Positions 55,155-63,610 of a stretch of DNA of 64,000 bases are shown here, piece by piece. Each line of letters begins with the position of its first letter. The stretch's first letter is position 1. Origin of the DNA: Pseudoduganella plicata (GTDB taxonomy: Bacteria; Pseudomonadota; Gammaproteobacteria; Burkholderiales; Burkholderiaceae_D); assembly GCF_004421005.1 (NCBI RefSeq), contig NZ_CP038026.1, positions 5,270,001 to 5,334,000 of the forward strand, read 5' to 3'. The notes under the pieces were generated by a model. That model saw nothing but the letters and a program-made list of their open reading frames with translations. It ran no database searches and was not told where the DNA came from. The position numbers and the translations under genes were made by a program.

Positions 55155-56327
55155 ATGAAAGCAATGATCCTCGCAGCCGGCAAAGGCACGCGCGTTCGTC
55201 CACTGACCTATGAACTCCCGAAGCCGATGATTCCAATCCTGGGCAAGCCCGTCATGGCTTACCTGGTGGAACACCTGGCCCGCTACGGCGTGACGGAAAT
55301 CATGGTCAACGTCAGTTATCTGCATGAAAAGATCGAAGAGTACTTCGGCGAAGGGCACCAGTTCGGTGTCCAGATCGGCTACTCGTTCGAAGGCTATACG
55401 AATGACGAAGGCGAAGTCGTGCCCGAGCCGCTCGGTTCGGCCGGCGGCATGAAGAAGATCCAGGAATTCGGCGGCTTCTTCGACGAAACGACGATCGTCC
55501 TGTGCGGCGACGCGCTGATCGACCTGGACCTGAAATCGGCGCTGTTCGAGCACCGCCGCAAAGGCGCGCTGGCGACCGTCATCACGCGTGAAGTGCCGAT
55601 GGACAAGGTGTCCAGCTATGGCGTCGTCGTCAGCGACAGCGAAGGCCGCATTACCGAGTTCCAGGAAAAGCCGTCGCCGGAAGAAGCCAAGTCGAACTTC
55701 GCCAGCACGGGCATCTACATCTTCGAGCCGGAGGTAATCGACCTGATTCCGTCGGACCGTCCGTTCGACATCGGCTCGGAACTGTTCCCGCTGCTGGCCG
55801 AGAAGGGCATGCCGTTCTACAGCCAGACCCGCAAGTTCAACTGGATCGACATCGGCTCCGTCAAGGACTATTGGGAAGTGCTGCAAGGCGTCTTGCTGGG
55901 CGAGGTGTCCAACATGGCCGTGCCGGGCATCCAGGTCGACGAAGGCCTGTGGGTCGGCCTGAACACCAGCATCGACTGGAGCGACGGCACGAAGATCGAG
56001 GGTCCCGTCTATATCGGTTCGGGCGTGAAAGTCGATGCCGGCGCCACGATCATCGGCCCGACATGGATCGGTCACGGCAGCCATATCTGCGCCGGTGCCA
56101 CGGTACAACGCAGCGTGTTGTTCGAATATACTCGAGTGTTACCGGATGTTACGCTGGACGAGCTGATCGTCTTCAAAGACTATAGTGTCGACCGGGCCGG
56201 TGAAATGAAGCATATTTCGCAGTACGAAGACGGCGAATGGGCGAATGCGCGCGACCGCCGTGCCGGACGCCGCCGCGAGCATGAACCTACAGCTGAATTA
56301 CATCACTTAGAACAGAAAAAAGCATGA
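55155..56327 (+). CDS. NDP-sugar pyrophosphorylase (nucleotidyltransferase, possibly mannose-1-phosphate guanylyltransferase-like)
   Basis: A 390-aa sugar nucleotidyltransferase. N-domain: MILAAGKGTRVRPLTYELPKPMIPILGKP with the GxGxRxxP..KP signature; GDALIDLDL as metal-binding region; NWIDIGSVKDYWEV. C-domain left-handed beta helix (VDAGATIIGPTWIGHGSHICAGATVQRS). The C-terminal tail is charged. Such proteins make UDP-, dTDP- or GDP-sugars; the exact base is not determined by sequence, although GDP-mannose-type activity would overlap with ManC. The gap to galE is 18 bp. Confidence 0.88.
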   Translation: MKAMILAAGKGTRVRPLTYELPKPMIPILGKPVMAYLVEHLARYGVTEIMVNVSYLHEKIEEYFGEGHQFGVQIGYSFEGYTNDEGEVVPEPLGSAGGMKKIQEFGGFFDETTIVLCGDALIDLDLKSALFEHRRKGALATVITREVPMDKVSSYGVVVSDSEGRITEFQEKPSPEEAKSNFASTGIYIFEPEVIDLIPSDRPFDIGSELFPLLAEKGMPFYSQTRKFNWIDIGSVKDYWEVLQGVLLGEVSNMAVPGIQVDEGLWVGLNTSIDWSDGTKIEGPVYIGSGVKVDAGATIIGPTWIGHGSHICAGATVQRSVLFEYTRVLPDVTLDELIVFKDYSVDRAGEMKHISQYEDGEWANARDRRAGRRREHEPTAELHHLEQKKA

Positions 56328-57742
56328 AGATATATCCCGTTATCCTGTCCGGCGGCGCCGGCACCCGCCTGTGGCCCCTGTCGCGCGCGGCCCTGCCGAA
56401 GCAATTGCTGCCACTGGTCAACGACAAGACCATGTTGCAGGACACGGCACTGCGCCTGGCTGGCCGCCCGGAGCTGATGCAGCCCCTGATCATCTGTGGC
56501 AACGAGCACCGCTTTCTGGTCGCCGAGCAGCTGCGTGAAATCAACGTCAAGCCGCTTGGCATCCTGCTGGAGCCGGAAGGGCGCAACACGGCACCGGCCG
56601 TAGCTGCCGCCGCGCATTACCTGAAGGCGGTCGATCCGGAAGCGGTCATGCTGGTGCTGCCGGCCGACCACGTGATCGCCGATGCGCAAGCCTTCTACGG
56701 CGCCATCCTGCGAGCCGCCAACCTGGTGCAGCATGGCGCGCTGGCGACGTTCGGCATCGTGCCGACGGCGCCGGAAACGGGCTACGGCTACATCAAGAGC
56801 GGCGAGCCGCTGCCGACCGAGGATAACGGATTCAAGGTGGAACGCTTCGTCGAGAAGCCGGACCGTGCGACGGCGGAAAGCTTCGTCGCCGCCGGCAACT
56901 ACTACTGGAACAGTGGCATGTTCCTGTTCCAGGCCGCCAGCTACCTGAAAGAGCTGGAACAGTATCAGCCAGCCATCGCCACGGCCAGCGGCGAAGCCGT
57001 CGCCAAGGGCTACCGCGACCTGGACTTCTGCCGCCTGGACGAAGCGGCATTTGCCGCCAGCCCGTCCGATTCGATCGACTACGCCGTGATGGAACACACC
57101 CGTCACGCCGTGGTCGTGCCCGCCTCGATCGGCTGGAGCGACGTCGGTTCGTGGTCCGCGCTGTGGGAAGTGCAGGAACGTAATGCGGACGGCAATGCCT
57201 GCCGCGGCGACGTCTACCTGGACGGCGTCAAGAACTCGCTGGTGCGCGCCGAAAGCCGCTGCGTAGCCGTGATCGGCGTGGAGAACGTCGTCATCGTCGA
57301 AACCAACGACGCCGTGCTGGTCACCCACAAGGACCAGGTGCAGCGCGTCAAGCAGGTGGTGGAACACCTGAAGTGCCAGGACCGCACGGAACACCTGCAC
57401 CACACCAAGGTGTACCGTCCGTGGGGCTGCTACGAAGGCATCGACATCGGCGAGCGTTTCCAGGTCAAGCGCATCACGGTCAATCCCGGCGGCAAGCTGT
57501 CGCTGCAGATGCACCACCACCGCGCCGAGCACTGGATCGTCGTGTCCGGCACCGCCAAGGTCACCTGCGGCGACAAGGTCGAACTGCTGACCGAAAACGA
57601 ATCGACGTATATTCCAATCGGCATGAACCACCGGCTGGAAAACCCGGGCAAATTGCCCCTGCACCTGATTGAAGTGCAGTCGGGCAGCTACCTGGGCGAG
57701 GACGATATCGTCCGCTTCGAGGACGTTTACCAGCGCGCTTGA
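56324..57742 (+). CDS. manC: mannose-1-phosphate guanylyltransferase/mannose-6-phosphate isomerase
   Basis: A 472-aa bifunctional type II enzyme (AlgA/CpsB/ManC). N-domain: ILSGGAGTRLWPLSRAALPKQ GTP-site loop, PADHVI, FVEKPD and GWSDVGSW. C-terminal cupin isomerase: RPWGCYEGIDIGERFQVKRI and LSLQMHHHRAEHWIVVSGTAKV with the metal-binding His/Glu set. It makes mannose-1-phosphate and then GDP-mannose, the AlgD substrate. It overlaps the preceding gene by 4 bp and closes the polysaccharide operon. Confidence 0.95.
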   Translation: MKIYPVILSGGAGTRLWPLSRAALPKQLLPLVNDKTMLQDTALRLAGRPELMQPLIICGNEHRFLVAEQLREINVKPLGILLEPEGRNTAPAVAAAAHYLKAVDPEAVMLVLPADHVIADAQAFYGAILRAANLVQHGALATFGIVPTAPETGYGYIKSGEPLPTEDNGFKVERFVEKPDRATAESFVAAGNYYWNSGMFLFQAASYLKELEQYQPAIATASGEAVAKGYRDLDFCRLDEAAFAASPSDSIDYAVMEHTRHAVVVPASIGWSDVGSWSALWEVQERNADGNACRGDVYLDGVKNSLVRAESRCVAVIGVENVVIVETNDAVLVTHKDQVQRVKQVVEHLKCQDRTEHLHHTKVYRPWGCYEGIDIGERFQVKRITVNPGGKLSLQMHHHRAEHWIVVSGTAKVTCGDKVELLTENESTYIPIGMNHRLENPGKLPLHLIEVQSGSYLGEDDIVRFEDVYQRA

Positions 57743-58141
57743 GCGTTACCGGCCCCCGGTGCACGCTCTCATGCGTCGCCGGCCGGGATGGCCTGCGCCG
57801 TCCTTCGCACACGCCTGTCCCTGCGTCAGGCGTCTCGCTACGGCGCGGCAGCCGGGCATCCGGTGATGTCGAAATAATCATTCTAAATTCGCTGCCTGCC
57901 CGTAATTCGCATAGTACAATGCTCAAATGACAACACTGAGCATGTGATGCCTGCGGTGGCCAGTCTGGTGCGGTCATCGATAGCGGGAAGTGAGCTCTGT
58001 GTGTGGCTTGACGCCGCCGTGCTGTACGGGGTTTCGTTGCTCCGGGTGCGCCAACTGGCCAGACTCCGCCTGTTTGCAGCGCTCTTCGAATCGGCCACTG
58101 TTGGCACTCAGCAAATCAAACGATCTGTCCAGGAAGAAAAT
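57743..58141 (+). other. intergenic region after the polysaccharide operon
   Basis: 399 bp. The frame of the next gene is open back to 57944 but that part has no conserved features and no ribosome site. Contains a short AT-rich segment (57870-57935) that may hold the promoter of the next gene. No gene is supported. Confidence 0.5.
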
Positions 58142-59290
58142 ATGAAAATCGCAATGTTCAAGACGTCGCAGCACGAGAACGAGCACCGTCTCCCACTTCA
58201 TCCCCAGCATCTTCCGCTGATTCCTGAAGCGCTGCGCAGGAAACTGGTATTCGAGACGGGGTACGGAAACGACTTCGGCTTTGACGACGAATACTTCCGC
58301 CAGCACGGCGTTGAGATGAGCGACTACGCTTCGCTGTTCGGCAAGTGCGAAATTATCGCCATGCCCAAACCGCGTGTCGCCGACCTGGAGCGCATGAAGG
58401 AAGGGCAGACGCTGTTCGGCTGGGTACATGCCGTTCAGCAGCGCCCGATCGCGCAGAAAGCAATCGACAAGAAGCTCACGCTGATCGCGTGGGAAGCGAT
58501 GCATCATTGGAGCTCCGTGGACGAAAAGCAGTTGCACGTCTTCTATACGAACAACGAAATCGCAGGCTACTGCGCAGTGCTGCACAGCCTGCAATTGCTG
58601 GGCATTGACGGCTTCTACGGCCCAAGAAGGCGAGTCCTCGTCCTCGGCTACGGCTCGGTCAGCCGGGGCGCCATCCACGCGCTGCACGGCCGCGGTTTCA
58701 ACAATATCCACGTGTTCACGCAGCGCCCGTCCCACCTGGTCGCGCACAAGAACCCGGACGTCTATTTCGGCCAGTACTTCACCGGTGAAGACGGCAAGCT
58801 GATGGTGCGCGATTCGGAAGGCCGCGTGCGGCCGCTGATCGAGGAAATCGCCGAGGCCGACATTATCTGCAACGGCATCCTGCAGGATCCACTCAATCCA
58901 GTCATGTTTGTCGAGCCCGAGACCGCGGAACGCCTCAAGCCGCGCTCACTGATCGTCGACATCAGCTGCGATGAAGGCATGGGCTTCCCGTTTGCTCGGC
59001 CGACGACGTTCGACGAGCCGACATTCACCGTCAACCGTGGTGTGACCTACTACTCCGTGGATCACACGCCCACCTACCTGTGGAACGCGACGACACGCGA
59101 AATTTCGAATTCGGTACTGCAGTATCTGGATGTGCTGTCCGAAGGGCCGGATGCCTGGGAAACCGACAAGACGCTTAGCCGCGCCATCGAAATCAAGGAC
59201 GGGGTCGTACGCAACCCCGCCATCCTGAAGTTCCAAAACCGCCATGACCAATATCCGCATCCATATCGGACGGAGCTTGGGCTGGGCTGA
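58142..59290 (+). CDS. N5-(carboxyethyl)ornithine synthase-like dehydrogenase
   Basis: A 382-aa protein of the alanine dehydrogenase/PNT fold. Start ATG at 58142 behind AGGAAG. N-part: MKIAMFKTSQHENEHRLPLHPQHL, the family opening, and the MPKPRVADLERMKEGQTLFGWVHAVQQ catalytic-domain region. A Rossmann-type loop lies at VLVLGYGSVSRGAIHALHGRG, then IVDISCDEGMGFPFARPT and YYSVDHTPTYLWNATTREIS. The family in Lactococcus makes carboxyethylornithine from ornithine and pyruvate; the substrate in this organism is unknown. It has no obvious link to its neighbours. Followed by a strong terminator. Confidence 0.85.
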   Translation: MKIAMFKTSQHENEHRLPLHPQHLPLIPEALRRKLVFETGYGNDFGFDDEYFRQHGVEMSDYASLFGKCEIIAMPKPRVADLERMKEGQTLFGWVHAVQQRPIAQKAIDKKLTLIAWEAMHHWSSVDEKQLHVFYTNNEIAGYCAVLHSLQLLGIDGFYGPRRRVLVLGYGSVSRGAIHALHGRGFNNIHVFTQRPSHLVAHKNPDVYFGQYFTGEDGKLMVRDSEGRVRPLIEEIAEADIICNGILQDPLNPVMFVEPETAERLKPRSLIVDISCDEGMGFPFARPTTFDEPTFTVNRGVTYYSVDHTPTYLWNATTREISNSVLQYLDVLSEGPDAWETDKTLSRAIEIKDGVVRNPAILKFQNRHDQYPHPYRTELGLG

Positions 59291-59342
59291 CAGCGAGCTG
59301 TATGCCGCTGCCGGGGTATGGCCAGGCGATGACGCTATAATG

Positions 59343-59371
59343 AAAACGGAAGCGCTGCTTCCGTTTTTTTT
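59343..59371 (+). terminator. rho-independent terminator after the CEOS-like gene
   Basis: AAAACGGAAGC / GCTTCCGTTTT 11-bp stem, 3-nt loop, run of eight T (59364-59371). It separates the CEOS-like gene from the TIGR03790-type gene that starts 23 bp later. Confidence 0.9.
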
Positions 59372-59394
59372 GTCCGCATTCTGGAGCCTCGATC

Positions 59395-60399
59395 TTGCAC
59401 GCCATTCTCACCGCTTTGCTGCTTGCAGCAGCCAACGCCGCTGCCCAGGGCACGTCCGCCACGCTGCAACCGTCCCAACTGGCCCTGGTCATCAACGACG
59501 ACGAGCCGAACAGCGTGGAAATCGGCGAGCTGTACCGCTCAGCCCGGAATATTCCGGAAAAGAACGTCGTGCACGTGCGCATCCCGAACCGGCCGCGCAA
59601 GCTCGATGCAGAGGGGTTCGCGAAACTGAAGGCCGAGATCGACGCTAAGCTGGGCGCGCACGTGCAGGCCGTGCTGATGGTATGGACAGCCCCGTACGCG
59701 GTGGAATGCAATGGCATCACGGCCGCGTACACGCTGGGCTTCGACGCGCAGCAGTGCGTCAAGACGTGTGCGCCCGGCACGCAAAGCGGTTTCTTCAACG
59801 CGCCTGCGGCCGTGCAGCCGGCCGACCGGCAGATGCGCCTGTCGATGCTGCTGCCGACCGAGTCGGTGGAGAGCGCGAAGGCGCTGATCGAGCGCGGCAA
59901 GGCGAGCGGTTTTCGCATGCCGACGGCCGGCGCGTATTTTCTCGTCACCAGCGAAAGCGCCCGCAACAGCCGGGCCAGGTTCTTCCCGCCGTCCGGCACG
60001 GTGCCACAGCGCAAGCTGACGATCCACACGCTGCGCGAGGATGCCATCGAAGGCAAGCGGGACATCATGTTCTACCAGACCGGCAAGGCGCGCGTGGACA
60101 AGCTCGATACCCTGGGTTTCCTGCCCGGTGCGCTGGCCGATCACCTGACGTCGTTTGGCGGCGACCTGCTGGGCAACGGCCAGATGAGCAGCCTGAAGTG
60201 GCTGGAGGCGGGCGCCACGGCCAGCTACGGCACCGTCAGCGAGCCGTGCAACTACTGGCAGAAGTTTCCCAATCCCAACCTCCTGCTGCGCAGCTACCTG
60301 GGCGGCACGACGGCCGTCGAAGCTTACTGGCGCAGTGTGGCGTGGCCCGCGCAGGGCGTGTTTATCGGCGATCCGCTGGCGGCACCGTATAGAAAATAA
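59395..60399 (+). CDS. TIGR03790-type exported protein of unknown function
   Basis: A 334-aa exported protein beginning at a TTG behind CTGGAGCC (8 nt spacer). The frame opens directly into a short signal peptide (HAILTALLLAAANAAAQG). Family-like segments: LALVINDDEPNSVEIGELYRSARNIPEKNVVHVRIP, VLMVWTAPYAVECNGITAAYTLG, and the terminal GVFIGDPLAAPYRK. The fold resembles caspase-like or gingipain-like exported proteins in the way Asn/Asp precede the small beta-alpha units, but no catalytic residues can be assigned. Function unknown; often found near PEP-CTERM genes. Confidence 0.8.
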   Translation: MHAILTALLLAAANAAAQGTSATLQPSQLALVINDDEPNSVEIGELYRSARNIPEKNVVHVRIPNRPRKLDAEGFAKLKAEIDAKLGAHVQAVLMVWTAPYAVECNGITAAYTLGFDAQQCVKTCAPGTQSGFFNAPAAVQPADRQMRLSMLLPTESVESAKALIERGKASGFRMPTAGAYFLVTSESARNSRARFFPPSGTVPQRKLTIHTLREDAIEGKRDIMFYQTGKARVDKLDTLGFLPGALADHLTSFGGDLLGNGQMSSLKWLEAGATASYGTVSEPCNYWQKFPNPNLLLRSYLGGTTAVEAYWRSVAWPAQGVFIGDPLAAPYRK

Positions 60400-60458
60400 G
60401 TGCGGAAGCGCACCGCAGGCGGGCGGCCGGCACGGTCGTTGCGCCGATGCCGCACCGT

Positions 60459-60476
60459 TTAGTCCATTCAGACTAA
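60459..60476. promoter_or_regulatory. inverted repeat before the nuclease gene
   Basis: TTAGTC-CATTCA-GACTAA, 6-bp arms, followed by an AT-rich stretch with TATTAT (60509). It could be an operator next to the nuclease promoter; phosphate-responsive control is common for such nucleases but the motif does not match a Pho box. Confidence 0.35.
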
Positions 60477-60612
60477 TACTGTGTCATTAAGCGGTCATAC
60501 CAAATCGATATTATGTAAGATGCAACACAGAATACACGTGTTCCATTTTCATTAACGACGATCAGCCGGCTCCGCGGCACCCTGGCGGTCGTCTCATATC
60601 GCAGGGATTCAC

Positions 60613-63600
60613 ATGACCACTCACGCTCAACCACGCGCCGTGCCAGGCCGCCTGACCGTCCTCGCCGCGTTGCTGGCGGGCCTGTCCGCGCCGGCGCTGG
60701 CCGCATCCGATATCGTCGTCAGCCAGGTGTACGGCGGCGGCGGCAACAGCGGCGCCACGATCAAATCCGACTTTGTCGAACTGTTCAACCGCGGCAATGC
60801 AGCCATCAGCATGACGGGTTGGAGCGTGCAGTACGCCAGCGCCGGCGGCACGTCGTGGCAGGTCACGGCCCTGCCGTCGATCACGCTGCAGCCGGGCCAG
60901 TATTACCTGATCCAGCAGGCCACGGGCAGCGGCGGCAGCGTCGCGCTCAATCCCGACCTGACGGGCACGATCCCGATGGGCGGCAGCGGCGGCAAGATCG
61001 CTCTCGTCAGCGCTACCGGCGCACTGAGCGGCGCCAACCCGACGGCCAACGTCGTCGACCTGGTGGGCTGGGGCGCCGCCAGCGGCTACGAGGGCGCCGG
61101 TCCTGCCGGCGGCACCGGCAACCCGACGGCGGCCCTGCGCAACGATGACGGCTGCCTGGACACCGACAACAACGCCACCGACTTCACGGTTGCCACGCCG
61201 ACGCCGCGCAACACGAGCGCGCCAGTGCGCGTCTGCAGCGGCCCTGTGATCCGCCCGATCGTCACGAACTGCCCGGCCAGCCTGGGCGTTGCGCAGGGCT
61301 ATGCCAGCGTCGCCATGCTGGCGGCCAGCGACGTGGATGGTATCGTCAACGGCGCCACGATCACGTCCGCATCCGTGCCGGGCATCGTGCTGACCGGCTT
61401 CAACGCCGCGTCGGAAGCGGGCGCCAGCGCCAGCGCGCGCCTGGAAGTGGCGGCCAATGTGCCGCAGGGCAGCTACCCGGTAACGGTGCGCTTCGTCAAC
61501 GACCAGGCGCAGGAAGCCTCGTGCACCGTCAACGTGGCCGTGCAGGCACTGGCCGCCGTGACTCGCACGATCCCGCAAATCCAGGGCAGCGGCGCAGCCA
61601 GCCCCGTGGCCGACACCGTGCAGACGACGCAGGGTGTCGTTACCGCCAAGGTGGCGGGCGGCTTCTTCCTGCAGGATGCGGCCGGCGACGGCGATCCCGC
61701 CACGTCCGACGGCCTGTTCGTCTACAGTGCCACCGCCGCCGACAACGTGGCCGTTGGCCAGCTGGTGCGCGTGACGGGCACGATCGTCGAATTCACGCCG
61801 AGTGGCGCCAACCGTTCGTACACGGAAATGAAGGACGTCAGTGCTGCCGTGCCGCTGTCGAGCGGCCACAGCGTCAACCCGACCAATATCGCATTGCCGA
61901 ACAGCCGCCTGGACGGGGTCGAAGGCATGCTGGTGCGCTTCACCAGCCCGCTGACGATTTCGCAGACGTCCTACGTGGGCAGCCGCGGCGAGCTGACCCT
62001 GTCGTCGGGCCGCCTGGAAATCCCGACCAACCGCTACGCGCCGCGCTCGGCCGAAGCCCAGGCGCTGGCCGCGGCCAATGCCAACAACCGCATCGTGCTG
62101 GATGATGGCCTGTTCACGACGCCGACGACCATCCCGTACCTTGGCGAAGGCCCGACCGTGCGCGCCGGCGACACCGTCAGCGACCTGACGGGTGTCGTCG
62201 ACTTCGGCGCGCTGGGCGGTGGCGGTGCCGGCTTCAAGCTGCAGCCGACAGTCGCGCCCGTCATCTCGCGCGACAACCCGCGCGCCGACGCACCGGCTCT
62301 GCCGGAAGGCAACGTCAAGGTGGCCAGCGCCAACGTTCTGAATTACTTCACGACGTTCACCAACGGCATGAACCACCTGGGCCAGAACACGGCCGGCTGC
62401 ACCATCGGCGGTACGACCAGCCGGGGCAATTGCCGCGGTGCCGACAACCTGGTCGAATACGTGCGCCAGCGCGACAAGATCGTCGCCGAGCTGAAAGGCA
62501 TCGATGCGGACGTGTTCGGCCTGATGGAAATCCAGAACGACGGCGACTACTCGGCCGGCGTGCTGGTGGACAGCCTGAACGCCGCCTACGGCGCAACCGT
62601 CTACGCGGTCGTGCCGAAGCCGCCGGCAACGGGCACGGATGCGATCCGCGTGGCGATGATCTACAAGCCGGGCAAGCTGACTCTGGCCGGCCCGGCACTG
62701 TCGGATGCGGACGGCATCAACAACCGTCCGCCAATGGCGCAGACGTTCAAAGCCAGCAACGGCGGCAAGTTCACGCTGGTCGTCAACCACCTGAAGTCGA
62801 AGGGCGGCTGCCCGAGCGGCGGCGGTGTCAATGCCGACAACGGCGATGGCCAGTCGTGCTGGAACGGCACCCGTGTGCAGCAGGCGCAGCGCCTCGTCGG
62901 CAGCTTCCTGCCGCAGGTCGTCGCCACGGCGAAAGACCCGGACGTGCTGGTGATCGGCGACATGAACGCCTACGGCATGGAAGACCCGATCGCGACGATC
63001 ACGGCGGCCGGCTACGTCAACCAGCTGGAACGCTTCGTGCGACCGCTGGGCATGCCGTACTCGTACGTGTTCGGCCATGAGGCCGGCTACCTGGACCACG
63101 CGCTGGCCAGCAATGCGCTGAGCCCGCAGGTAGTGGGTGCGGCCGAATGGCACGTCAACGCGGACGAGCCGGAGGTCATCGACTACAACACCGACGGCAA
63201 GCCCCAGGACCTGTACAACGCGCTGCCGTACCGCGCTTCCGACCATGACCCGGTCGTCGTCACGCTGAACCTGCTGCCCGGCGCGGTGGACGTCACGGCC
63301 GGCGTGCAGCGCGTCAGCTCCGGTCTCGTCTTCAATCGTGCCACGGGGCTGTTCACCGGCACCGTCACCCTGGTGAACAAGTCCGGCGCCACGCTGAACG
63401 GTCCATTGCACCTGGAACTGGCTGGCCTGACGAGCGGCGTCACGCTGGTCAACGCCACGGGCAGCCACGACGGCGCGCCTTACGTGACCGTCAACGGCGG
63501 CCTGGCCGCCGGCGCATCGGTCACCGTGCCCGTCAGCTTCAGCAATCCGGCAAAAGCCGGCCTGACCTATACAGCAAAAATCTACAGCGGCAATTTCTAA
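60613..63600 (+). CDS. ExeM/NucH-family extracellular endonuclease
   Basis: A 995-aa secreted protein. Signal peptide cut after ALA (~residue 33); lamin-tail domain (~33-190, IVVSQVYGGGGNSGATIKSDFVELFNRG); Ig-like and OB-fold-like parts (TRTIPQIQGSG...); then an endonuclease/exonuclease/phosphatase domain with LMEIQND (Glu639), GDMNAYG (Asp783, Asn785) and SDHDP (Asp877, His878), the complete metal-dependent active site. A C-terminal domain (~900-995) ends in TYTAKIYSGNF without a PEP-CTERM tail. It degrades extracellular DNA, for nutrient use or matrix remodelling. Confidence 0.93.
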   Translation: MTTHAQPRAVPGRLTVLAALLAGLSAPALAASDIVVSQVYGGGGNSGATIKSDFVELFNRGNAAISMTGWSVQYASAGGTSWQVTALPSITLQPGQYYLIQQATGSGGSVALNPDLTGTIPMGGSGGKIALVSATGALSGANPTANVVDLVGWGAASGYEGAGPAGGTGNPTAALRNDDGCLDTDNNATDFTVATPTPRNTSAPVRVCSGPVIRPIVTNCPASLGVAQGYASVAMLAASDVDGIVNGATITSASVPGIVLTGFNAASEAGASASARLEVAANVPQGSYPVTVRFVNDQAQEASCTVNVAVQALAAVTRTIPQIQGSGAASPVADTVQTTQGVVTAKVAGGFFLQDAAGDGDPATSDGLFVYSATAADNVAVGQLVRVTGTIVEFTPSGANRSYTEMKDVSAAVPLSSGHSVNPTNIALPNSRLDGVEGMLVRFTSPLTISQTSYVGSRGELTLSSGRLEIPTNRYAPRSAEAQALAAANANNRIVLDDGLFTTPTTIPYLGEGPTVRAGDTVSDLTGVVDFGALGGGGAGFKLQPTVAPVISRDNPRADAPALPEGNVKVASANVLNYFTTFTNGMNHLGQNTAGCTIGGTTSRGNCRGADNLVEYVRQRDKIVAELKGIDADVFGLMEIQNDGDYSAGVLVDSLNAAYGATVYAVVPKPPATGTDAIRVAMIYKPGKLTLAGPALSDADGINNRPPMAQTFKASNGGKFTLVVNHLKSKGGCPSGGGVNADNGDGQSCWNGTRVQQAQRLVGSFLPQVVATAKDPDVLVIGDMNAYGMEDPIATITAAGYVNQLERFVRPLGMPYSYVFGHEAGYLDHALASNALSPQVVGAAEWHVNADEPEVIDYNTDGKPQDLYNALPYRASDHDPVVVTLNLLPGAVDVTAGVQRVSSGLVFNRATGLFTGTVTLVNKSGATLNGPLHLELAGLTSGVTLVNATGSHDGAPYVTVNGGLAAGASVTVPVSFSNPAKAGLTYTAKIYSGNF

Positions 63601-63610
63601 GGAATCCACC

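Noticed and set aside
57944..58141. N-terminal extension of the CEOS-like protein
   Set aside because: In frame but without ribosome site, and the family starts at the Met at 58142 (MKIAMFK).
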